A DNA stretch of 64,000 nt, from positions 1 to 64,000 of the forward strand of contig NADL03000218.1 in the NCBI GenBank assembly GCA_002205965.3, read 5' to 3'. The DNA is from Kappaphycus alvarezii (lineage: Eukaryota > Rhodophyta > Florideophyceae > Gigartinales > Solieriaceae). How positions within the stretch are numbered: the stretch's first letter is position 1; the number at the start of each line of letters is the position of its first letter. Positions 54,061 through 63,070 of the stretch are shown one piece after another. The notes under the pieces are model-generated. The model was not told the DNA's origin and ran no database searches. It saw only the letters and a list, made by a program, of their open reading frames with translations. The position numbers and the translations under genes were made by a program.

Positions 54061-54493
54061 GGACTATGCGCAACCACGGGGCATACTCATCTTTAACTAT
54101 AGAATGATTCCTATGGGAGGAAAAAGGGCCTGGGAATGGATCATCTCGATTACGCGTGACTACTACGAACTCCACGTAATCATCCATTTCTACATTAATA
54201 TATGCCTATGTTTTCGTTCACGGAAAGCAGGTCCAGAGTTTGTGGAAGTCATATATCATTACTCTATAGGAAGGTATGGAATGGTAGCTATCGGAGACTT
54301 GTCGCAAACATATCTGAATATTATCCGTCCAGTTTACGTATTTCTCAAGAACAACCAAGATGTGCGACTGAGAGGTTACAGCTTGCCCCCTGATATGGAA
54401 TATCGACTGATCCCGTATCCTCATGGGAACCTTACGTTGCTCCGCTCAGAAAACACAACCTCAGTGGAGACCAAGATCCTCCCGAGACCGTGA
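54061..54493 (+). CDS. Ty3-A copy 2 accessory module 1 (C-terminal extension of integrase)
   Basis: Continuous with the integrase frame (open 53879-54493). Residues MIPMGGKRAWEWIISITRDY precede module 1 (VIIHFYINICLCF, then a 27-residue gap relative to copy 3, then FVEVIYHYSIGRYGMVAIGD, LNIIRPVYVFLKNNQD). It ends KTKILPRP-type at TGA 54491-54493. The third base of that stop is the first base of the ATG of ORF2. Function unknown; it occupies the place where errantiviruses carry env, but I see no signal peptide, membrane anchor or fusion features. Confidence 0.65.
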
Positions 54494-55084
54494 TGATGAT
54501 ACGGGCAGGACCATCAAGTGATCGAGGCGGATCATCGAAGAGGGCAAGGCGTCGGGAGCAGCGAGGAAGATCGCCAAGAAGATCGCCCCAAACACCGCCT
54601 AGTCTCCCAAGGGGAAACTATGCATCCTTAATTATGGACGGCTACCAATTAGACGTTGGCTTCGCGAAATGACAGAGGACCCTCGAGAAGCAGAAGTAAT
54701 TTCCTTTTTTGCCATTAGTATTTGCATGTGCTTCCAGACCATTCACGGGGCGCACCTTACTCGTGAGGACTCAGTCCTTATGTTGCGAGTTTTTTTCTCC
54801 TTCAGATACCCGTTTCTGGACCCGTTGCAAGAAAAGTTTGCATACTACGTTTATTACCTCACATTTGGAAGGTTTGGAGAAGTGAAACGGGAGGAGCTCA
54901 TTAGAGAACACTATGAAACCATACGCCGAATCTACGAAACTCTTGACCAAGGAGATGAGCCGGTCATCGCACGGTACACACTCTCTCATCATATTGGAAA
55001 TGAGCTACTACCATATCCTTATAGTGAACCCTATACTCTCCTGATGAATGGATAGAACTCCCACAAGAACAACAAGAGCAGTGA
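54493..55084 (+). CDS. Ty3-A copy 2 accessory ORF2 (linker and module 2)
   Basis: Opens at ATG 54493 overlapping the previous stop. The first 60 residues form a basic Ser/Arg/Pro linker (RAGPSSDRGGSSKRARRREQ, RSPRRSPQTPPSLPRGN). One base is missing near 54635, after which 54669-55055 carries module 2: EVISFFAISICMCFQTIHG, LMLRVFFSFRYPFLDPL, FAYYVYYLTFGRFGEVKRE, IREHYETIRRIYETL. By hand alignment module 2 shares about 28 of 85 residues with module 1 of copy 3, including the CxCF, RVxFSF and G-aromatic-G-x-V blocks. It ends DEWIEL-QQEQ at about 55084, shortly before the polypurine tract. No known family recognised. Confidence 0.6.
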
Positions 55085-55104
55085 CGAGCCGGGACGTTCG
55101 TCTT

Positions 55105-55117
55105 GAGCGGGAGGGCG
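55105..55117 (+). other. Ty3-A polypurine tract
   Basis: GAGCGGGAGGGCG directly before the 3' LTR; also in copies 1 and 3. Confidence 0.75.
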
Positions 55118-55836
55118 TGATGTGCGCAAATTCGCACACGAAAAAATTTAGATGAGGACCATAATTGTATACAGTATTGGAACTGGGAAGATATTTTTAC
55201 AGTTTTTGAATTTGCAAGATATTTTTAATTTGGGTGAGTGTGGCAAATTCATCGGTTGATTTTTTATTTTAGGACACGCTGTCATAGTGGATGTCAGTAC
55301 AGTTCTAGGTTGTGGGTGATACTACGAGTGACTCTGAAAGGTCTATATAATGGCCACATCAATTCCCACCCCTGGCAGATGGGTGGCTGGCATGGGTATG
55401 GCACCTAGATATTTACCTTGAGGAAATATCTTCTAATGGTCTCTCTGGTTCACACGATTCCCGTGAATGCGTTTTATGGTATTTAGTATGTTTGATTGAG
55501 ACTTTAGGATTAGCCGAAAAGTCTATATAAGCTGAGTAAAGTGCTTCCTCCTTGAGAGGTCAAGCAAGTTGGCAGACAACTTCAGGTCAAGCTCCGAGTA
55601 GTAGGAAGTTGAGAGTCAACTTCAGACCCTAGAAAACTTTTCCTAAGCTGGTCGCAGAGCATCAGTGGTAGACCCTGCCCCTTTTATACTTGCTTGTAGC
55701 CCTCTCAACTCTCTCCCATATACACTCCTTTTTATTTGTTCAACTATACCACGGTAGCACTTTTGTCGCTCGCAACACCTCCGTCTTGGGGTAGTTGGTT
55801 CTAAGTATCTCTTCTCCCGACGATTTACCCCTATCA
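55118..55836 (+). repeat. Ty3-A copy 2 3' LTR
   Basis: 719 bp, nearly identical to 48456-49175. Confidence 0.95.
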
Positions 55837-55841
55837 GGGTT
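55837..55841. repeat. Ty3-A copy 2 target-site duplication, right
   Basis: GGGTT, identical to 48451-48455. Confidence 0.9.
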
Positions 55842-56103
55842 CCTGAGCCAAACGGTCCTGCTTGGTCGTACCCAAGGCCGTTCTTCTGGAGCACTTGTCT
55901 TAGTCGCCGTCGCTTTCTGTAAAGTATCGAGCCTACAGCAGAAGTTTTTCAAGCGATTACACTCATGGCTCGCCGCGATTGTGATGGTGGATTTTTTCTT
56001 CCCCCCCTTTTGGCGGGTATCGCACCACGGGCACAACGTGCAAGACGGCACTTTGCTGCTCTTCATTTGGCCATTGTCCGAAGTCTCAAGTGAATTCAAG
56101 TAA
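55842..56103 (+). CDS. Open frame interrupted by Ty3-A copy 2, right part
   Basis: Continues the frame of 48073-48455 after removal of the element (FLSQTVLLGRTQGRSSG to SEVSSEFK and a TAA). An alternative is a minus-strand ORF from about 56074 with a Cys-rich start (SCTLCPWCDTRQKGG) that ends 14 codons past the insertion. Neither is recognised. Confidence 0.3.
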
Positions 56104-57779
56104 GCCCAAGGTCAACAATCCGTGTCTACCCAACCCCTCACGCCCGTCACCAACTGGTGATGAGCAGCCCCTATCATCCCTGGAAGCCGCCCCTATCACA
56201 AGTACCCCAGAGGCGTCAATGGCAGACGTCGACTGGGCGCGCGGGTGAGGTTATTACGAGGACGGAGATGGCCACCGACCTGGCTCTTACGAGGCCGTAC
56301 GGAACTATGCACCTCTGGGTGCCTTTGACATGGATAGATTGGTCTGACCTCAACTCTGAAGACGAAGACGGCGTCGATGACGCAGTTGAACCAAGCAAAG
56401 GAGCTGGAACTTGCCGAGGCGGTGGTTCAGTAAGTAGCGATGGTGAGTGGCGGTCTGCCAAACATGTTACCTCATGTCTTCGACGTAGTAACTACGATAA
56501 CTCCGGAACTTCAGCCGAACGTATCTTTCAAATGAAAACCACCCAAACATTTTCCTGCTTGTGATTAGAATATGAATTTATTGCAAATTTTTTAATAGGA
56601 ATATTTTCTATGTTACCAGTTTCCCGGGGAAAATGTTCGAGAGCGCAAATTGGGCCGTTTGGGCTCTATTTATCCAATTTAAACCATTTTTTCAGTTGTC
56701 ATGATAATGACTCCATTGTAAATATTGTCGCCAGGTTTGGTGCTCTATGCATGGTTTGTTCCAGAACTACGCGCTTCCAAAGATAGGTGACTTGCAAGGA
56801 AGAGAAAGCATTTTACGAAATCGTTCAAAATATGTTTTGAGTTTTAGATTTTTTAACCGGGAATGTTTTTTTATTGTCCCAAAAATAGCTCCCGCACTGT
56901 TAGATCCGGGCCCTCCGCCTTTCAACCTAATCATCTTATTCGGGCTAGTCCCTTCTCCGTCGTCTCAGGTCACCCTTTTTAGCGCCTCGGAAATTCCCTA
57001 TTCTCCAGTCCAGATAGGGGGAAAATTTGGTTTAGTTTACTGCGAGTAATGGAACGGTTGAGAGTCCTCTGTATTTGTAATCAAACCATTGGCGGGACCT
57101 TCCATTGCAAGTGCTGAGCGTGTGTACCAGCTAGAAAGTAGCTGGTAGACCGGTTGACAAGCAGGCTGCGTTAGAAGTGACCATCAACGCCGCGTGTCGT
57201 TGGAGGAGAATTGTCCTCACCCTGGAGTATTGGTCCAGGGCTCGGTTGGCGACTGCTCGAGCTACCTCCGTGATGTGGCGGAACGCTTCGGGATGCCACC
57301 CCCGAGTGTGGAGATAGGAACGGGCACGAGTCTGTTCCTGCCAGGTAAGCTGGCTAAGAATCCCTGGTATGTTCGGAGCTTGTCTGCGTGGGCTGCGTTG
57401 TCGTGTTACACTCGCGTTCTTCCCTGATTCTACGCGCTGGTAGCTCTACCACTCCAAATTTATTCCATACCTCTACTGCCTTTCTCGCGATCTCGCTTTC
57501 GATAACGCCAGATGACTGACCATTGCCCTGCTGGCAGCAGCCTCTGTCTCGGCGTTTCCATGTTTCTGTCGTCGCCTGGCATCCGTCTCGTGATTGCACT
57601 GCAACATTGGGGACACTGGTACCAAGACAGAAAGGAGTGTTGGGATAATATGAAAGCTCTCGCTAGGGAAGGAGCTGGAAGATCAAATCAGGGTAGGATC
57701 AAGAAGGCACAGAAGAGAAAACACCTCCCACTCCATATTCTAGTGATCGGAATCCAAATTCAAAGTCATTTTTTCGTCA
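56104..57779. other. Spacer without a supported gene
   Basis: 56157-56564 is open on plus with an acidic patch (DLNSEDEDGVDDAVE), but another frame in the same place also looks protein-like, so I make no call. 56570-57050 is AT-richer with no motif. A hairpin lies at 57125-57147. Confidence 0.45.
57125..57147. repeat. Perfect 9-bp hairpin
   Basis: TACCAGCTA (57125-57133) and TAGCTGGTA (57139-57147) around GAAAG. It could fold in RNA; no role is evident. Confidence 0.6.
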
Positions 57780-58172
57780 TTGAGGTCTGGTCACGTCGTA
57801 CCAGACCTAAATCCTATTCTGGGCAAGGAAGCCCCAACCTCAATTGTAGGACTTGAGAACGCCACTGAATTGTGTGATAATTTAGGGATCACTTTAGTTC
57901 TGAAACCCTCTCGGGAAGTTTATAAGCACGGATGGGGTGAAAATGGATGCAATGCCAATGAAGTCATTTGTTTTTGGTGTTTGACAGTGAACGACATAAA
58001 CGGACTGCCGACCACATTTCAGTTCGACCTAGTGCAAGGCATATCCCCGTTTATTGTAGGTCCCGATCTCAAGAAGCACGCGGACACATTGGATGGAGAT
58101 AAATCGCGAAAAAATAGCACTTCAGCGAGCGTCGGATACAGCAGCCAGGACTTTCAACACATACCTGGCTAA
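57780..58172 (+). pseudogene. Retropepsin-like fragment
   Basis: A 130-codon open frame. LGKEAPTSIVGLENATELCD resembles the D-x-G-A-x-x-S-I-V-G active site of a retropepsin with the aspartate replaced. FDLVQGISPFIVGPDLKKHA resembles the conserved hydrophobic-G-x-D segment near the protease C-terminus. It stands alone between a spacer and the Ty3-C copy on the opposite strand. It may be a relic of the same family as the plus-strand element at the right edge. Confidence 0.45.
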
Positions 58173-58469
58173 AGACTTCCATGGTAATTAAAGATTAAGA
58201 AAAGAGATTTATCCCACTCTAAGTCTACAACTCATACTTTACTATCCGGAAGATCAAGGAGAGTGGAATGTAACGCTGTTAAGAAAATCCACTGTTATAC
58301 GCACGCATCGCCTGCTGAGGCGAAGCATTTGCTGTAAGATTCAGGTGTCTTGACAAATGAACTCGCAGAGCAATGCGACAACGACTGAAACAACTATTGC
58401 AACCAATTATCCTCCGTTGACCCCTGTAGATGGTAAGGAACCAGTAGGGAAGGCTTACGACAGGTAGTC

Positions 58470-59640
58470 CGCGTGCCATTATTTGCGCCCGGCCTATACT
58501 CTGCTTCGAACTCGTATTCAGCAAGAAAGTCCATCCACCGCGCCAACCTTCCATGGATGTCTTTCTTTTTAAAGCGTAGCGGAGGCTTGACGATCGGTAA
58601 CCAAAATGAGTACCGTTGTCGAAAACAGGTATACGCGAAACTTCCGCAATGCGAAAATTACCGCTAGAGCTTCCCTTTTACATGCGGAATAGTTCTTTCT
58701 CAGCCGAATTTATGGAGTGGATAGAATACTGCATGGGTTTCATCTTCCCGTCTTCCTTTTTGGGCGAGGACTGCCCCTACCGCGACGCTTGAAGGGTCAG
58801 TTTCCACTATAAATGGGGAATCGAAGTCTGGAAATGCCAGAACCGGTGGAGTGGTGAGCTTCTCCTTCAAAGTCCCGAATGCCTCCATCATCTCCTTTGT
58901 CCAGTTGAAATTCTTATTGCCATACGTAGAAGCAAGTAATGCGGCCTAAATCTCGGCGAAACCACGAATAAAACGGCCTTAATAACCGCCAAAGCCAAGG
59001 CAACCGCGCAACTCAGTCGTAACCTTCGGAACTAATGATTCCTTGATGGTCTTAATCTTCTCTTCGTCGAAGTGAACTACGTTCTTGTCAACTTTGTGTC
59101 CAAGCAACTTCACAGATGGTTTCTCAATTCACACTTAGTGATCTTGAGCTTCAGGCCCGCCTTTCCGGTAGCGTCCTAAATTATATTTAGGTGATCAATG
59201 TGCTCCTCGATGGAGTGAGAAAAGACGACAACATCATCAAGATAAAGGCGGGCAAAGGGAATGTCCCGTAAAACATAGTGCAACATGCGCTGAAAAGTTG
59301 ACGGCGCATTCATGAGACCAAAAGGCATAACCTCAAAGTTGAACGTCCCGTAACGGCAAAAAAGATAGTCATTTCCTTACATTTTCTTCGCTCATTCGAA
59401 ACCTGCCAGTGTCCTGCGAACAAGTCGAGGGTAGTGAATACCGAACTACCCTTTAGGTCATCGAATATTTCTTCTATCGTGGGCAGAGGCCAACGATCAG
59501 CCTTCACCTTATGGTTCAAAGTGCGGTAGTCCACACAGAATCTGGGCCTTCGTTCCTTCTTGGAGGCGATCACTACAGAAAGGATCATGCCGAAGACGCT
59601 GGGGTAATAATTCCTTTTTCCAGCATTTTATCAACTTATT
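58470..59640 (-). pseudogene. Ty3-C copy 2 RT and RNase H
   Basis: 59310-59588 has RPRFCVDYRTLNHKVKADRW and FTTLDLFAGHWQV. The catalytic YLDD is intact near 59230-59250. [16 protein letters not shown]-type residues lie at 59288-59330. The RNase H start is at 58700-58891 (PFIVETDPSSVAVGAVLAQK) and its end at 58480-58680 (LVTDRQA, ARWMDFLAEYEFEAEYRPG) in broken frames. Confidence 0.8.
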
Positions 59641-59770
59641 GTCGAACCGTATCGTTGTGAAGCGGAGCCAGGCGACGAGCTCTGTGTTAAACTGGGTTTT
59701 GGTCCCTTAGCTCAAACTTTTGTTGCAAGGAACCGCGGGGACGGAGCTCTTTCAATCTTCCAAGCGACTA

Positions 59771-60379
59771 TTACATTGCTTCGGAGGGAATCGTTATTCG
59801 TGCTTGGTGTTCTTCTCGAAGGTGCGCTAGACGAGCCCTCAGAGCGCCACGAACTTCTTCTTCTTCTTCAGCAGTGTTGCTTTGTCCGCCGGAAGGCTTC
59901 TCATCTTCTTTTTCCACGAAATCTCCGCGGATGACCAAAACAAGTTCTTCTTCGGACGAATCCGATGACTCCGGCCCAGCGTTCGAATCGGATTTAAAAT
60001 CTTCGCTGGGAGTACCGATATCTTCTCCTTCCACGAGCCTCTTATCGGTCGCTTTCGCGTCAGGTTCGAGCGGTAGCACAACTTCTTCGGACCCGATGTA
60101 CAGGCGCACAGTCTGTTCTACATAGTCTAGGCCCGCGCACATAGATGCGAGTGCAGGAAGTCCAATGATAATGTCAAATAGAGACTTCTCGACAACGAGG
60201 TAGTCCAGCTTGACCCCTTGTTCTCCGAAAGTGGTAGGAACATTCAGCAACAAGCCGACACAAGATGAAAATTCTCCATTAGCCACTGTTATCTTCCTTG
60301 ATGTAAAATTCGGCGATAGATATAAGCCTTGGGAAAAGACGGCAGACATAAACGGTGGCACTGGTTCAGAGTATAGCAA
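59771..60379 (-). CDS. Ty3-C retropepsin with acidic tail
   Basis: A 202-codon open frame. The protease has LYSEPVPPFMS where Ty3-A has LFDSGAVPNLI, so the catalytic aspartate region is degraded. The flap and core are kept: SRKITVANGEFSSCVGLLLN, KLDYLVVEKSLFDIIIGLPA, VEQTVRLYIGSEEVVLPLE. A Glu/Asp/Ser-rich tail follows (SNAGPESSDSSEEELV), like the linker of Ty3-A, and a helical end LAHLREEHQARITIPSEAM. Confidence 0.75.
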   Translation of the reverse strand: MLYSEPVPPFMSAVFSQGLYLSPNFTSRKITVANGEFSSCVGLLLNVPTTFGEQGVKLDYLVVEKSLFDIIIGLPALASMCAGLDYVEQTVRLYIGSEEVVLPLEPDAKATDKRLVEGEDIGTPSEDFKSDSNAGPESSDSSEEELVLVIRGDFVEKEDEKPSGGQSNTAEEEEEVRGALRARLAHLREEHQARITIPSEAM

Positions 60380-60939
60380 TACCCAAACGTCAGTAATATA
60401 AACCTTAATTTGTACGACTCGTCATAGGAGAGACTCCGGTTTGGACAGACTGCGACGCGAGGTACTGACTGCTTTCCAAGCAAACGGAGCATTATCTTGG
60501 TAGCTTCATCTGCATCCCACGAAGGAGTTGGCCAAAACGTCAGAACAAAGTTGGAACTCGCAAATTCCGAAACGACGTTCGTATTTTCCCACGTACTCTT
60601 GGATCTTGTTCGAGTTCTTTTTCGCGCGGTTGTTCTTCTTCTGCTTCCTCCTGCGGTTCAAATTACGGAATTATTCTACCGGATGGACTGAGAGAGTAAC
60701 TCGGGCTTGCTGCGGGTTATTCACGAGGCGGGATATCGGAATCTCTTCGTAGATTCCTTGGCAAGGCTGTTTCAATAAGGCCTCGCCCTCGCTGTTCTTT
60801 TTGTTGCATTAAATATTTCTTGGATAGCAGAATCGGTGTCTAAATCGCTTTCACGGACTACAATAACCTGACCTGCTTTCCATTTTCCTCCTTCTATTTT
60901 TATCTTGAGCCCCCGAAGACCTATCCCTAACCGCAGACA

Positions 60940-61085
60940 AACAATTGGCTTCCGAACAACAGGTCTTCTCGCAATAAGAGCAACGCGTATTGCGGTGGGG
61001 GTTCGTCTCGCAGTTCTTGGAGTTGTGACCTATTTCGTTGCAATAAGAGCACGTACGAGCTTTGTTGCCCCTCTGTTGTGCCGGC
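60940..61085 (-). pseudogene. Ty3-C nucleocapsid zinc knuckles
   Basis: In one minus frame: CSYCNEIGHNSKNC, a perfect CCHC knuckle, then NPHRNTRCSYCEKTCCSEANC. In the second the position of the histidine holds cysteine. Ty3-A has two knuckles with the same linker NPHRNTRC, so the families share this module. Confidence 0.8.
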
Positions 61086-61600
61086 GAAGGTCCTGAATTG
61101 CATGGTCATCGCAAGGTCGTCTTCATCCTCGTTAAGAACCCCCACACGCAACAATTCTACAACCACATCAAGATCCGCTATCAACTCCGCATCCCGCATC
61201 TCAAGATTTGTTCGCACGCCTGTTATTCGAATACATTGGCTACATGAACTGGAAACTACCGCTGCCTGGAACGAATTGACGACAAGTAAAACCTTCATCG
61301 CTATCGCTTCGCCAACGCGCGCATAGATAAATCCGCGGTCGTCACAGTACACGCGTGCAACGCGTACATCCTTTTCCCTCATAACACACTTCCACCCCTA
61401 AATTCAGCTGCTCCCTCTGCTACAAACGCTTCCCTACCGCTCTTCTCCTCCAAGACCACTCTACAACCCAGCTTCACGGCAAACACTTGTGCTTCGCGAC
61501 ACATCCACCTTTGCCCGCTTTGTGACAAAACACTACAGTCCCCGCACGATTTGGACCTCCATTTGAAAGGTAAAAACACTTTAATGTACTGTATTGTCGT
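61086..61600 (-). pseudogene. Ty3-C gag, upstream part
   Basis: 60927-61382 is open and contains a heptad-like acidic stretch (MRDAELIADLDVVVELLRVG) before the knuckles, as in Ty3-A gag where a coiled coil precedes them. The capsid proper is not recognisable. The frame runs into plus-strand sequence of another element at the right. Confidence 0.5.
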
Positions 61601-61839
61601 AGGCAAATTGAAGAGTAGTGATTTTTCCAGTTGAAGTATTTCCAGTTAAATTATAATTGCAATATTTCACGTTAAATTGTTATCAATATCTACTTTTGCT
61701 AAACTAATTACTTGGAATACAGTACCTCAATTTGGCTCAGTGCTTTAATTAAGTCACCAGATCCCTTTTTTTGAGGAGTGGAACACGAGGTCGTAAATCT
61801 CAAATTGGATCCCAGGCAAATACTCGCAGCGCCAGTCAC

Positions 61840-63070
61840 CGTGCACAAGCAAATACGAGGAGACTACAGTAACCTCCAATTCTCCGGCTACTGCTACTAC
61901 ACCTACACTATCTACAAGCATGGACTATACTACCACGGATGTATCCGACTTGGTAACCGACAGCCCGACCAGCAACTACTCAGGCTATGATACCCGCCAG
62001 CCCTAGCTCTGCAGCCGGACCTTCTTCCTCAGGAAAAGGCCCTCAACTGCCTTCCCAAAACGACCATCCGTCCCGTATCCCCAACCAAGGATGAATAGAC
62101 GGCCATCTCAAAACAAGACCCCCACTAAAAAGGCCCTCGTGCGCCATTCGATACGAATAAACCCCCGTTGGCACCAAATCTCCATCACGAAAACCAACCT
62201 CTCGCCTTCGACACAACATCCGTCTAACAAAGATGAACAGAACGAATTTATCTACGCTATCCGCGGCTATGATAGCGATAACAATCTCTTCGGCGAAGAA
62301 CTTCGTCAAATACTGGCGAATGACTTCCAGTACCAGCTAATGTTCTCGAAACTATCATTAGAAACCCAAGGATATCTCGCTTTTTCCTGCGTTTCTGCGA
62401 AGCCATCAGATAACGGTTGCAAAAGTAACCAAGGACTGGTCCTCGACGTTTTATACACAATGTATCGTGAACCCATTTGCTCTATTGCAAGTACATACAT
62501 AAACCTACTCCTCAATGAAGAATCTCCAGTACAACATAAACCTGTTGGCAAAAGTAACCTCTCAATCTCTCCCCATATCGCACATCATGAGCCGATTAAA
62601 CCTAATGTTACCAAAATCGCATCAGCTATGTCCGCAAGTCTCAATCAGGACTGCTGAAAATTCTCTGGAAGCATGCACGAAAGCCTTCAACTATATTTTC
62701 AAGAGTACAACTACATTTGTCGAGATTTCAAAATTAGCCGAGAACAAAAATGCAGTTTCTACGTCTACTATTCACTGGAACCCCATGAAATACTACCAGA
62801 CCCACATTGAAGGACAGATCCGAGACTTCGGAGAAGTAATCGCAATTATGGAACGGGAATTTAACAGCATTACGGTCCAACAACGCTTCTTCCGCTTTCT
62901 CTCCAATTTGTCATTTCAGAATTTAGTATCGGACGGACACACTCACAGCGCAGCGCTAGATAAAATACACAGCCTGATCACAAAATATGGTCCCAAGCCC
63001 CTCCTTACTGCCGATCTGAAGGAACCAAAGTGGAGTACTTGCGAAAACGCAGTCAGAAGCTGTTGACTGG
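61840..63070 (+). pseudogene. Gag of a further Ty3-like element (Ty3-E)
   Basis: A Ser/Thr-rich N-terminus (TDSPTSNYSGYDTRQP) starts near 61850. 62091-62657 and 62515-63066 are open and carry a capsid-like helical pattern: ALFNYIFKS-type residues, IHWNPMKYYQTHIEGQIRDF, IMEREFNSITVQQRFFRFLS and SAALDKIHSLITKYGPK. The layout matches gag of LTR elements but not Ty3-A, -B or -C. Two frames overlap, implying one shift. Confidence 0.6.

Larger units (their letters stand above)
48456..55836 (+). mobile_element. Ty3-A copy 2: complete, youngest element
   Basis: 7.4 kb, with LTRs 48456-49175 and 55118-55836 and target duplication GGGTT. The LTRs differ at only about six places, mostly one-base indels, so insertion was recent. 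Order: gag, protease, RT, RNase H, integrase, accessory module 1, accessory ORF2 with module 2, polypurine tract. Gag is fully open; pol is broken by several one-base shifts although RT YIDD, protease DSG and integrase DDE are all present. No chromodomain is seen, which separates it from Ty3-B. Confidence 0.95.
58470..61600 (-). mobile_element. Ty3-C second copy (gag to RNase H)
   Basis: Minus-strand Ty3/gypsy remnant with gag, nucleocapsid, protease, RT and RNase H in order and no integrase or LTR recognised. It overlaps the 17532-19747 fragment only in RT-RNase H, so the two together show the family's full layout. Frames are broken throughout pol, while the protease and acidic tail are open. 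Confidence 0.8.

Noticed and set aside
53879-55084. Envelope glycoprotein gene making Ty3-A an endogenous retrovirus
   Set aside because: The position fits, but there is no signal peptide, transmembrane anchor, furin-like site or fusion peptide; the modules look soluble and duplicated.
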